A stretch of 50,009 nt of DNA. Origin: Candidatus Latescibacterota bacterium (lineage in GTDB: Bacteria > Latescibacterota > UBA2968 > UBA8231). Position numbers and translations under genes: made by a program. Location of the stretch: contig JAJDTN010000392.1 of the NCBI GenBank assembly GCA_022827165.1, positions 1 to 50,009 of the forward strand. Reading direction: 5' to 3'. Each line of letters begins with the position of its first letter. The stretch's first letter is position 1. The notes under the pieces were generated by a model. It searched no databases. It was not told where the DNA came from and saw only the letters and a list, made by a program, of their open reading frames with translations. Below, in pieces: positions 7,555 to 15,991 of this stretch.

Positions 7555-9822
7555 ATGAACAGCATCCAGGCCGCCGTCGCCGGCCAGGCCCGCCGCAACC
7601 GGAAGCTCCTGTCCGGCACCCGCTACCTCGGCCACAGCGTCGACTCCACCGTCCTGCCCCTGACCGTCGACGTCGCATCGGCGAAGGAGCTGACCCCCGC
7701 GCAGGTCGACGCCCTGGAGGGACTGCAGATCGAGGCGGCGCGCACCGCCATCCGGTCGCTGGCCTCGCTGGCCGCCATCGGCGAGCTGGACCACCTCGGC
7801 GGCGGCCTCGAGCTGATCCCCGCCCTCACCCTCACCCTGGCCGTCACCGACTACGAGCGCGTCGACTACACCATCGAGCACGCCCACACGAGCGTCGGCT
7901 ACTACGCGGCCCTGGCCGCTTACGGGTTCATCGACGACGACGCCGTGGTCGACGACTTCCGCCGCGGCCTCGACCTGCCCGGCCACGTCTCCTGGCTCCC
8001 CGGCGGCACCCAGCTCAACGGCGGGCGCCTCGGCGTCATGATCCCCGCCGCCGTCGGCATGGCCCTCGGCAAGCGGGCGCGGCGCGATGACGGCGCCTGG
8101 ATCGTGGCCCACTGCGGCGACGCCGGCTGGGTCTCGGGGCAGGCCCTCAACGGCTTCAACGGCGCCGACGTGGGCCGCGCGCCGATCACCTTCGTCATGC
8201 ACCGCAACGGCATCCAGCTCTCCGGCGCCACCCGGTCGATCATGGACAAGGACCCGCGGCCGATCATCGAGTCCCTCGGCGTGCGCATCCTCGAGATCCC
8301 CACCCTCCACGACTCGGCCGCCCTCTTCGACGCCTACCGCGAGGGCTGGCGCCTGGCGCAGGAAGGCACGCCGAACCTGATCTACCCCACCGGCTACCGC
8401 TCCCACGAGGACCACGGCATCGTCGACCTGCGCTGGTTCGGCGAGCGCTACGGCGTCACCGGGCGGGTCGAGGCGATGGCCGCGGCCAACGGCATCTCCA
8501 TGGACCGCCCCGTGTGGGTCCCCGGGTCGCTCATGAGCTTCCGCGACGACGGTCCCATGGTGGAGTGCCTCTTCCTGGTGAACGACCTGCCCGGCGGCGA
8601 GGGCCACCACGACGGCCACATGAAGGACCGCGACGAGGCCGAGGTCCTGGCGGGACCGATGTTCCAGACCACCGGGGACCAGAGCGCCGCCCTCGGCCGG
8701 CTGCGCGGGAGGGCGCCCCGCGAGGTCGTCACCCGCGCCCGGCCGGCGCCCGGCAGCCCCAACCTCGCGCTGACGGACGACCAGCGGTCGGCCGCCGATC
8801 TGCCGTCCACGGGCGAGAAGGTGAGCCCCCGCAACGGCTCCGAGGCCGGGTACGCCGCCGTCGCCGCCGCCCATCCGGAGGCGGTTTTCGTGGTCAGCTG
8901 CGACCTCGACGCCTCGACCAAGCTCGGCAAGGCCAGGGCCCTGCTGGCGCCGGACCACGCCTTCGAGATGAGCATCGAGGAACAGGCCGCCTGCCTGATC
9001 GCCGACGGCCTTGCCGTCAGCTCCCGCGAGCCCCAGCTCAACGTGGTCTCCACCTTCGCCGCCTTCTTCGAGGGCATCGCCCGCGAGGGTTTCGACATGT
9101 GGCGCTACCAGCGCAACCTCAGCGGCGTCAACGAGGGACTCAACGTCACCTTCCACCTCTCCCACGTGGGCGCCTGCACCGGCCGCGACCACTTCTCCGG
9201 CTGGGGCCTGGACTGGATCAACGTGGGCCTCACCTACCTGCCCTACCTGCACCGGTTCTACGCGCCCGCCGACGCCCGCGCCGCCTTCCTCGCCGTGGCC
9301 GATCTCGCCGCCCACTACGGCGGTCACGTCATCGGCATTCCGCGGGACAACCTGCCGGTCCTGGAGAAGCAGGACGGCTCCGGGCCGCTGTGGGAAGCGG
9401 CGGACCCGTGGGAGGCGGTCACGGCGTACCGCCGTAACGAAGGCGCCGAGCGGGCGATCCTCGCCTTCGGGGCGCCGGCCTTCCTCGCCGGCGAGGCGGC
9501 GGAGGCCCTGGGCCGGCAGGGTCTGCCCACCGACGTGCACATCGTCAACGGCCTGCCGCTGTCCGAGCGCGAGCTGGAGAGACTGCTGGCCCCCTATTCC
9601 GGCGGGGTCGTCACCGTGGAGGACGGATTCATCGGCACGCCCCTGACCGGCGTGCGCGGCTTCGCGGGCCTGGTGGCGTCCAAGGCGGCCGACGCGGGTC
9701 TGCCCGCGGCCCACGTGGGCATCACCGATCCGACGACGGCCCCTTCCGACGGACACATGGAGACCTGGGGGCACTTCGGCATCACCCGGCGGGCGCTGGC
9801 GGCGGCGGTCCGGCAACTGTAG
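7555..9822 (+). CDS. Transketolase-like thiamine diphosphate enzyme
   Basis: A 755-residue protein with the full transketolase/pyruvate dehydrogenase E1 domain order. The N-terminal ThDP domain has the GDG-type motif as GDAGWVSGQALNGFNG (residues about 188-203) followed by ITFVMHRNGIQLSG. The pyrimidine-binding domain is at about 425-610, with the catalytic-type Glu in MSIEEQAACLIADG. A C-terminal transketolase-like domain occupies about 620-755. The GDA instead of GDG and the sequence DHFSGWGLDW distinguish it from classical TktA. ATG 7555 follows AGGAAGA at 7544-7550. It probably transfers or cleaves a ketose-derived two-carbon unit, but the substrate cannot be deduced. It follows the MBL-cupin gene by 77 bp on the same strand and may share its message. 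Confidence 0.85.
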   Translation: MNSIQAAVAGQARRNRKLLSGTRYLGHSVDSTVLPLTVDVASAKELTPAQVDALEGLQIEAARTAIRSLASLAAIGELDHLGGGLELIPALTLTLAVTDYERVDYTIEHAHTSVGYYAALAAYGFIDDDAVVDDFRRGLDLPGHVSWLPGGTQLNGGRLGVMIPAAVGMALGKRARRDDGAWIVAHCGDAGWVSGQALNGFNGADVGRAPITFVMHRNGIQLSGATRSIMDKDPRPIIESLGVRILEIPTLHDSAALFDAYREGWRLAQEGTPNLIYPTGYRSHEDHGIVDLRWFGERYGVTGRVEAMAAANGISMDRPVWVPGSLMSFRDDGPMVECLFLVNDLPGGEGHHDGHMKDRDEAEVLAGPMFQTTGDQSAALGRLRGRAPREVVTRARPAPGSPNLALTDDQRSAADLPSTGEKVSPRNGSEAGYAAVAAAHPEAVFVVSCDLDASTKLGKARALLAPDHAFEMSIEEQAACLIADGLAVSSREPQLNVVSTFAAFFEGIAREGFDMWRYQRNLSGVNEGLNVTFHLSHVGACTGRDHFSGWGLDWINVGLTYLPYLHRFYAPADARAAFLAVADLAAHYGGHVIGIPRDNLPVLEKQDGSGPLWEAADPWEAVTAYRRNEGAERAILAFGAPAFLAGEAAEALGRQGLPTDVHIVNGLPLSERELERLLAPYSGGVVTVEDGFIGTPLTGVRGFAGLVASKAADAGLPAAHVGITDPTTAPSDGHMETWGHFGITRRALAAAVRQL

Positions 9823-9853
9823 CAGCGACTGAACCTGTCGGAATAGGCTCACC

Positions 9854-10522
9854 ATGAGTGCACTCGATGGCCCTGAGTTCGAAATGTGGAACCATCTCTA
9901 TTCCGGCATCGATCAAGCGAGGATGGAACTCAATGGCTTCCCCGAGAATCTGCGCCCGTGGTTGACGGAGCTCGGAGAAGAAATCATGTCACAGCAAACC
10001 AACCTCGTGGTACAAAGAGACAACCGACTTGCCAATCTATCCCCCATGCTGCTCCGGGACCCTTGGATCAAGTTCAGTGCAGACATTGCCTTTGCCGAGG
10101 AGGCTGTGACCAAGGCGTCGGAAGGGCTTGATCGCTATGTCGAGTTGCGCCCGATCCTGACAGCCTATGAGCTCTCTGAAGCGGCAGCCAAGTGCCTGAG
10201 AGAGGCGGGAAGAATGTTCCGTTTTTCCTTTTTCAGCGGCTGCGTAATGTTCTGCGGTGCCGCGCTGGAACAGGTGCTGCGGAAGGAACTCGATAGGGCA
10301 GGCCAGACCCCGGGTGACAAGGATACCATCGGTTCCCTTATTGCGAAGGCCTGCAAGCACAACCTCCTCTCGGAGGAGGCCAAGCAGGCAGCATGCGAAC
10401 TCAAAGCCGTGAGAAACGATGTAGTACATCGGCCGTTTGAGATCTTCTCGGAGAATACCCTCAAGGACCAAGCACTCAATGCCATGAATAACCTTGGTAG
10501 GGTCCTCAAGTCGCTCTCATAG
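9854..10522 (+). CDS. HEPN/DUF4145-like protein
   Basis: A 222-residue soluble protein. The C-terminal half (about 115-222) is helical, with a block FFSGCVMFCGAALEQVLRKEL, then LIAKACKHNLLSEEAKQ, then VRNDVVHRPFE. RNDVVH (R187 to H192) fits the R-x4-H signature of HEPN-superfamily domains, which in many cases act as RNases in defence or toxin systems; the overall arrangement is like DUF4145. No nucleotidyltransferase partner lies beside it. Base composition is unlike its neighbours: two 60-base lines I counted gave 57-58% GC against 67% in the preceding gene. Codons such as AGA and GTA are used freely. Recent acquisition is likely. Catalytic activity is inference. Confidence 0.7.
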   Translation: MSALDGPEFEMWNHLYSGIDQARMELNGFPENLRPWLTELGEEIMSQQTNLVVQRDNRLANLSPMLLRDPWIKFSADIAFAEEAVTKASEGLDRYVELRPILTAYELSEAAAKCLREAGRMFRFSFFSGCVMFCGAALEQVLRKELDRAGQTPGDKDTIGSLIAKACKHNLLSEEAKQAACELKAVRNDVVHRPFEIFSENTLKDQALNAMNNLGRVLKSLS

Positions 10523-10629
10523 CAATGGATCTTGAGAGGCATTGAGACCGGGAATCCTGCATTGGGCGACAGAGACTTGGAATACCAACTAACGATTTGC
10601 CGATCGCCGGTTAATCGGACAAGGAGACG

Positions 10630-11292
10630 ATGAAGATGAGACGGATCGCAACGATTGCCGCGGCTGCGGCGCTGGCGGGCCTTACCGCCTGCGGAACCCC
10701 GGAGGAGGATGGATCGATGGGAGGCGACATGGAGGTGCTGATGGACCCGGCGGGCGCGGAGATGACGAAGGAGGCGCCGGCTACCTTCCGGGCGCGGTTC
10801 GAGACCACCAAGGGGACGTTCGTGGTCGAGGTGGAGCGGAAGCTGGCGCCGCGCGGCAGCGACCGGTTCTACAACCTCGTGCGCAACGGCTACTACAACG
10901 GAACCAAGCTCTTCCGCGTCATCCCGGGATTCGTGGTGCAGTGGGGGATGAGCGGCGACCCGGCCCTCAACAAGGTGTGGCACCAGGCCCGCATCCCCGA
11001 CGACCCGGTGATGACCAGCAACGAAGCCGGCACCATCACCTTCGCCATGGCCGGGCCGAACACGCGCACCACCCAACTCTTCATCAACTACAAGAACAAT
11101 GCCGGCCTAGATAGTCAGGGATTCTCCCCCTTCGGCCGGGTCGTGGAAGGCATGGAGGTGGTGGAGTCCTTCAACGCCGAGTACGGCAGCACGCCGGCCT
11201 CCAACCAGCAGCGCATCGGCGCGGAGGGCGACGCCTTCCTCGACAAGAACTTCCCGAATCTCGACGCCATCCTGAGCGCCACGATCGAGTAG
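10630..11292 (+). CDS. Lipoprotein cyclophilin-type peptidyl-prolyl isomerase
   Basis: A 220-residue product with a lipoprotein signal peptide: a basic start MKMRR, an Ala-rich hydrophobic stretch, and lipobox LTAC with the acylated Cys at residue 21. After a Gly/Asp-rich linker the cyclophilin domain runs from about 58 to the end: FETTKGTFVVEVERKLAPRG, KLFRVIPGFVVQWG, PNTRTTQLFINYKNN and FSPFGRVVEGMEVVE. It would catalyse proline cis-trans isomerisation of exported proteins while anchored in the envelope. The ribosome-binding site is AAGGAG just before ATG 10630. The 107-bp gap upstream is of lower GC and probably holds the promoter. Confidence 0.9.
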   Translation: MKMRRIATIAAAAALAGLTACGTPEEDGSMGGDMEVLMDPAGAEMTKEAPATFRARFETTKGTFVVEVERKLAPRGSDRFYNLVRNGYYNGTKLFRVIPGFVVQWGMSGDPALNKVWHQARIPDDPVMTSNEAGTITFAMAGPNTRTTQLFINYKNNAGLDSQGFSPFGRVVEGMEVVESFNAEYGSTPASNQQRIGAEGDAFLDKNFPNLDAILSATIE

Positions 11293-11302
11293 CCGGGCCC
11301 GT

Positions 11303-12217
11303 TTGGCCGGCTACCGCATCGACCACATCGGTCCCGGCGCCGCCTCCCTGGCGCTGCTGACCGCCGTCCTCTGGGGCGGCAACCAGGTCGCCATCGAGGC
11401 CGGCTTGGAGGGCCTGCCGCCCCTGGCCCTCGGCGCCGCCCGCTTCGCCATCGGCTGGGCGGTGGTCGCCATCGCCGCCGCCGTCACCCGGGAGCCGGTG
11501 AACCTGGCTCCGGGGCAGTTGCGCCCCCTCCTCGGCCTCACCCTGCTCTTCGTCGCCCAGATCGCCGCCCTCAACATCGGCTCCGACCTCACCACCTCGA
11601 GCCGCGCCATCGTGGTGATCTCCGCCTATCCCTTCTTCACCGCCGCCTTCTCCCACCTGCTGATCCCGGGAGACCGGCTCGCGCCCCGCATGGTGCTCGG
11701 CATGGTCCTCTCCTTCGCCGGCATCCTCTGGATGTTCGCCGAGAGCCTCTCCTGGCGCTCCACCGCCTACCTCCTCGGCGACGCCGTGGTCCTGCTCAGC
11801 GCCTCCCTGCTGGGCCTGCGCCAAGTGGTGATCAAGCGCCTCGTCTCCGGCCTGCATCCCTACAAGGTCCTGTTCTGGCAGGCCCTGCTGAGCGTGCCCG
11901 TCTTCGCCGGCCTGAGCCTCCTCCTCGAAGGGACTTCAGGGTACGCCTGGAAGGCGGGGGCGGTCCTGGGCGTGCTCTACCAGGGGGTCGTGGTGGCCGG
12001 GGCCTGCTTCATCATCCTCGTCCACCTGCTGACCCGCCACAGCGCCGGCCGCCTCGGCGTGTACGGCTTCGTCACCCCCGCCGTCGGCGTGGCGCTGAGC
12101 ATGTGGATCCTGGACGAGGCGCCGACTCCGGCGGTGGTCGGCAGCATGGCCCTCGTGGCCGCCGGCATCGCCGTGTCGCAGACGGCGCCGCGGACGGCCG
12201 AGCCGCGCCGGGCCTGA
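11303..12217 (+). CDS. EamA/DMT-superfamily transporter
   Basis: A 304-residue membrane protein with about ten hydrophobic segments in two EamA-type halves. The first half begins ASLALLTAVLWGGNQVAIEAGL, a typical DMT opening with the WGGN motif. The second includes LLGDAVVLLSASLLGLRQVVIKRL and ends SMALVAAGIAVSQ. DMT proteins export amino acids, nucleotides or other metabolites; the substrate is not predictable. The start is probably TTG at 11303, ten bases after the cyclophilin stop, because no in-frame ATG precedes the first membrane segment. The close spacing suggests co-transcription with the cyclophilin. Confidence 0.85.
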   Translation: MAGYRIDHIGPGAASLALLTAVLWGGNQVAIEAGLEGLPPLALGAARFAIGWAVVAIAAAVTREPVNLAPGQLRPLLGLTLLFVAQIAALNIGSDLTTSSRAIVVISAYPFFTAAFSHLLIPGDRLAPRMVLGMVLSFAGILWMFAESLSWRSTAYLLGDAVVLLSASLLGLRQVVIKRLVSGLHPYKVLFWQALLSVPVFAGLSLLLEGTSGYAWKAGAVLGVLYQGVVVAGACFIILVHLLTRHSAGRLGVYGFVTPAVGVALSMWILDEAPTPAVVGSMALVAAGIAVSQTAPRTAEPRRA

Positions 12218-12273
12218 GCCCGCTGGCGCACGCGCCCGAGGAACCGGGGCGGTATATTTCCGTCCCTTCCCCC

Positions 12274-15200
12274 ATGCCTCGAATGGAATTCGTCGCCGAC
12301 ATCCACCTGCACTCGCGCTGGTCGCGGGCCACCAGCCGCGACCTGAACCCCGAAAATCTGCACAAGTGGTCGCAGCTGAAGGGGATCGGCGTCGTCGGCA
12401 CCGCCGACTTCACGCACCCGGAGTGGCTGGCGGAGCTGAAGGAGAAGCTGGAGCCGGCGGAGGAGGGGCTGTTCCGGCTTCGGCCCGACCTCGCCAAACC
12501 CGTCGACGGGCAGGTCCCGCGATCGTGCCGCGGGGAAGTGCGCTTCCTGCTGACCGTGGAGATCAGCTCGATCTACAAGCGGGGCGGACGCACCCGCAAG
12601 GTCCACAACGTCGTCTGCCTGCCCGGCTTCGACGCCGTGGACGACCTCAACCGGCGGCTCTCGGCGATCGGCAACCTCGGCTCCGACGGGCGCCCCATCC
12701 TCGGCCTCGACAGCCGCGACCTGCTGGAGATCTGCCTCGAGGTCGATCCCCGGGTGCTGTTCATCCCCGCCCACATCTGGACCCCCCACTTCGCCGTCCT
12801 CGGCGCCAGCTCCGGCTTCGACAGCCTCGAGGAGTGCTTCGACGACCTGCTGCCCCACATCTTCGCCGTCGAGACCGGCCTCTCCTCCGACCCGCCGATG
12901 AACAGCCGGTTGTCCGCCCTCGACCGCTACGCCGTGGTCTCCAACTCCGACGCCCACTCCCCCTCCCGCCTCGGCCGCGAGGCAACCTGCTTCGACACCG
13001 ATCTTTCCTACACCGGTCTCTTCGAGGCGCTGCGCTCGCGCGACCCGTCCCGGTTCACCGGCACCATCGAGTTCTACCCCGAGGAGGGGAAGTACCACTA
13101 CGACGGGCACCGCAAGTGCGGGGTCCGCTGGAAGCCGGCCGAGACCAGGGCCGCCGGCGGTCTGTGCCCGGAGTGCGGGCGCAAGCTCACCGTGGGGGTC
13201 CTGCACCGGGTGGAGAGCCTGGCCGACCGCGGCGAGCAGGAGGTGCCCCCCGTGGAGCGGCCCTTCGAGTACCTCATCGCCCTCGACGAGGTGATCGGCT
13301 CCTGCATCGGCGTGGGACCGAAGAGCAAGAGGGTGCAGGGCATCCACCGGCACCTGCTGGAGCAGCTCGGCCCGGAGCTGTCCGTGCTGCGCGCCGTGGA
13401 CCCGGAGCGCATCGCCGCCTGCGGAGAGCCGCTGGTGGCCGAGGGCGTGCGCCGCATGCGCGAGGGCCGCGTCGCCATCGAGCCCGGGTACGACGGCGAG
13501 TACGGGGTGATCCAGGTCTTCACCGACGAGGAACGCCGAGACCTGGAGGGCCAGGGGCGGCTGTTCAGCCTGCCCGAGGAGACGCCGGGCGCCGCGGCTC
13601 CCTCAGGCGGCGCGGCCGTTGATGAGGGGGCGGTCGACGCGGCGGCCTTGGACGCCGCCGACGTGGTGAAGCGCATCGCCCCGGAGCCCGCCGCCGTCGA
13701 CACCGGGGCGGCCGCCGCGCCGTCCGCTGCCCCGCCCGTCGATGCGGAGGCCCTGGACGCCGCACACGTGGTGGAGCGCATTGCCCTGGAGCCCGTTGAC
13801 GGGACGCCGCGCCTGGACGCGCTGCTCGAGGCCGCGGAGGAGGCCACCGAAGAGAAGGCCCTGGAGGATCTGGACGACGACCAGAGGGAGGCGGTGAGAG
13901 CCGCCGGCCCGGTGGCCGTGATCGCCGGCCCCGGCTCCGGCAAGACGAGAACCCTGACGCGGCGGATCGCCTGGATGGTGCGGGAGCGGGCGTGCCCGCC
14001 GGAGCGCATCGCCGCCGTCACATTCACGCAGCGGGCGGCCCGGGAGATGGCCGAACGCCTGGAGGACCTGCTGGGGGAGCCCGCCGCCGCCGTGCGCGTG
14101 GGCACCTTCCACCGGCTGGCCATCGGCTGGATGTCCCGCCTCACCGGCGCCGAACCGCCGCTGGTGGTGGACGAGGCCGAGTCCCTCGGCCTGCTGCGCG
14201 ATGTCCTCACCCGCAAAGGGACGGCCCCGGCCCGGACAACGGCCCGCGATGCCCGCGACCGCATCTCCCGCTGGAAGGCGGACGGCCTGCGTCCGGAGGA
14301 GCTGCCCGGCGAACCCCTCGCCGCCGCCTACGCCGCCTACCAGGAGCGCCTGAATGCCTGCGACGCCCGCGACTACGACGATCTCCTCCTCGACCTGCTG
14401 GAACTGCTGCGCGGGGACGGGGCGCTTTGCCGCCGTGCCGCGGACAGCCACGACCACCTGCTCGTCGACGAGTTCCAGGACGTCAACGCCGTCCAGTACG
14501 AGCTGGTGCGGCGGCTGGCCGGCTCCGGCGAGGGCCTCTTCGTCATCGGCGATCCGGACCAGGCGATCTACGGATTCCGCGGCGCCGACCCGGGGTTCTT
14601 CGCCCGTCTGGAGCAGGACTACCCGGCCCTCTCGGTGCACCGGCTGGAGCGCAACTACCGGAGCGCCCCGGGCGTGGTCGCCGCCTCCCGGGCGGTGATC
14701 GCGGGCGGCAGCCCCGCGGCTGACGTCAGCGACGGCGGCGTGGCTTCCCGAGCGGTGATCGGCGGCCATGGGCCAGCCCCAGGCAGCGACGCCGACGCAA
14801 CTCCCCCCGGACCGAGCATCCGCCTCGTCGAGGCCGGCAGCGAGCAGTCGGAGGCGATCGCCGTGGTCCGCGCCGTGCAGGAGCTGGTGGGCGGCACCGA
14901 CATGGTCGCCACCGACCGCGCCAGCGGCACCCCCGACCCCGGGGGCTACGCCTTCGACGAGGTGGCCGTCCTCTTCCGCACCGGGCGCCAGGCCGCGGCC
15001 CTGGAGGAGTGCTTCCTCACCGAGGGCCTGCCGTACTCCGTCTCCGGACCGCGGCGGTTCCTCGAGGAGCGCGGAGCCCGGGACGCGGTGGCCTTCTTCC
15101 GTTACGCCCTGGAGCCGGAGCGTCCCCTGCGCCTGCTGGAGGCCCTGCGCAACGGTCCCTTCGACGCCGGCGACGCGGCCCTGGGGCGGCTGTCGGAGGC

Positions 15201-15819
15201 CATCGGCTCAGCGGGCGAGCTCGAGGCCGCCGTCGGCGGGCTCCCCACCAAGGCCGCGGCCCGGGTGGAGGCCCTGCGCCGCGCCGCCGCCGGGTACGCC
15301 CGCCGCGCCGAGAACGAGCCCCCGGACAAGGTGCTGCGCGTCTGGCAGGAGGACCTCGGCGTGGAAGCCACCCCCGCCTTCGAGCAACTGGTCGGCGTTG
15401 CCGCCGGGGCCGCCTCCATGGGGGAGCTGCTCGACACCCTGCTGCTGGGCCGCGAAGGCGACGTGACCCGCCGCGACGGCCGGCCGGCCGCGCAGGCCGT
15501 GGCCCTGATGACGATGCACGCCGCCAAGGGCCTGGAGTTTCCGGTGGTGATCCTCTGCGGCGTGGAGGACGGCCTCGTGCCGTTGCGCGACGGGGACGGC
15601 GCCACCGACTTGGAGGAGGAGCGGCGCCTGCTCTTCGTGGCCCTCACCCGCGCCCGGGAGCGGCTGATCCTCACCCGGTCGCGGCAGCGAATTGTCCGCG
15701 GACAGCGGGCGAGCCTGCCGCCGTCGCCGTTCCTGGCCGACCTGCCCGGGGAGCTGCTCGCCCACGAAGGCGCCGGGCCCGGCCCCCGGCGGCGTAGCGC
15801 CCAACTCGAGCTTTTCTAG
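12274..15819 (+). CDS. Endonuclease Q-like PHP nuclease fused to UvrD-family helicase
   Basis: A 1181-residue fusion. Residues 1 to about 420 match the endonuclease Q family: PHP metal ligands in ADIHLHSRWS, ADFTHPEW, IPAHIWTPHF and SNSDAHSPSRLG, then a zinc-finger-like pair KCGV...CPECG at about 280-300. EndoQ nicks DNA 5' of deaminated bases and abasic sites. After an acidic Ala/Pro linker (about 435-535), a complete superfamily 1A helicase follows: Walker A AGPGSGKT (about 550), Ia TFTQRAAREM, II DEFQD (about 731), III GDPDQAIYGFRGAD, IV RNYRS, V MHAAKGLEFPVV and VI LLFVALTRARERL. One chain could therefore find a lesion, nick it and unwind from the nick. ATG 12274 was chosen because the PHP motif follows directly; ATG 12283 is also possible. 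Confidence 0.9.
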   Translation: MPRMEFVADIHLHSRWSRATSRDLNPENLHKWSQLKGIGVVGTADFTHPEWLAELKEKLEPAEEGLFRLRPDLAKPVDGQVPRSCRGEVRFLLTVEISSIYKRGGRTRKVHNVVCLPGFDAVDDLNRRLSAIGNLGSDGRPILGLDSRDLLEICLEVDPRVLFIPAHIWTPHFAVLGASSGFDSLEECFDDLLPHIFAVETGLSSDPPMNSRLSALDRYAVVSNSDAHSPSRLGREATCFDTDLSYTGLFEALRSRDPSRFTGTIEFYPEEGKYHYDGHRKCGVRWKPAETRAAGGLCPECGRKLTVGVLHRVESLADRGEQEVPPVERPFEYLIALDEVIGSCIGVGPKSKRVQGIHRHLLEQLGPELSVLRAVDPERIAACGEPLVAEGVRRMREGRVAIEPGYDGEYGVIQVFTDEERRDLEGQGRLFSLPEETPGAAAPSGGAAVDEGAVDAAALDAADVVKRIAPEPAAVDTGAAAAPSAAPPVDAEALDAAHVVERIALEPVDGTPRLDALLEAAEEATEEKALEDLDDDQREAVRAAGPVAVIAGPGSGKTRTLTRRIAWMVRERACPPERIAAVTFTQRAAREMAERLEDLLGEPAAAVRVGTFHRLAIGWMSRLTGAEPPLVVDEAESLGLLRDVLTRKGTAPARTTARDARDRISRWKADGLRPEELPGEPLAAAYAAYQERLNACDARDYDDLLLDLLELLRGDGALCRRAADSHDHLLVDEFQDVNAVQYELVRRLAGSGEGLFVIGDPDQAIYGFRGADPGFFARLEQDYPALSVHRLERNYRSAPGVVAASRAVIAGGSPAADVSDGGVASRAVIGGHGPAPGSDADATPPGPSIRLVEAGSEQSEAIAVVRAVQELVGGTDMVATDRASGTPDPGGYAFDEVAVLFRTGRQAAALEECFLTEGLPYSVSGPRRFLEERGARDAVAFFRYALEPERPLRLLEALRNGPFDAGDAALGRLSEAIGSAGELEAAVGGLPTKAAARVEALRRAAAGYARRAENEPPDKVLRVWQEDLGVEATPAFEQLVGVAAGAASMGELLDTLLLGREGDVTRRDGRPAAQAVALMTMHAAKGLEFPVVILCGVEDGLVPLRDGDGATDLEEERRLLFVALTRARERLILTRSRQRIVRGQRASLPPSPFLADLPGELLAHEGAGPGPRRRSAQLELF
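13633..13794 (+). repeat. Duplicated 19-residue unit in the EndoQ-UvrD linker
   Basis: Two in-frame copies, VDAAALDAADVVKRIAPEP (13633-13689) and VDAEALDAAHVVERIALEP (13738-13794), match at 15 of 19 residues and are offset by 105 bp. They lie in the linker between nuclease and helicase. Confidence 0.8.
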
Positions 15820-15855
15820 ATAGACAGGGGGGCATCCCCGGCGCCCGGGTGAAGT

Positions 15856-15875
15856 CCTGGCGAGACTCCGCCAGG
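15856..15875. terminator. Possible bidirectional terminator hairpin
   Basis: In the 172-bp gap between convergent genes ending at 15819 (+) and 15992 (-), CCTGGCG-AGACTC-CGCCAGG forms a perfect 7-bp stem with a 6-base loop. A related CCTGG...CCAGG copy and a repeated CGCCAGGGCGAG lie about 60 bp further on. There is no T-tract. Confidence 0.4.
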
Positions 15876-15991
15876 GCGAGCCCCCGGTGGCCAGCTGGCG
15901 CGCGCCGGCCCTGGAGTGTCGCGTCGCCAGGGCGAGGCGGGCGGGCCTTCTGGCGCCACCGCGCCCGCAGGCAGTGCGCCGTCAGCGGGTC

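Noticed and set aside
7201..9855. An 884-codon minus-strand open frame opposite the transketolase-like gene
   Set aside because: Shadow frame. The plus strand has clear thiamine diphosphate enzyme motifs over the same bases.
15820..15991. Repeated CGCCAGGGCGAG elements as a possible CRISPR or mobile-element end
   Set aside because: Only two copies, no regular spacing, and better explained as hairpins between convergent genes.
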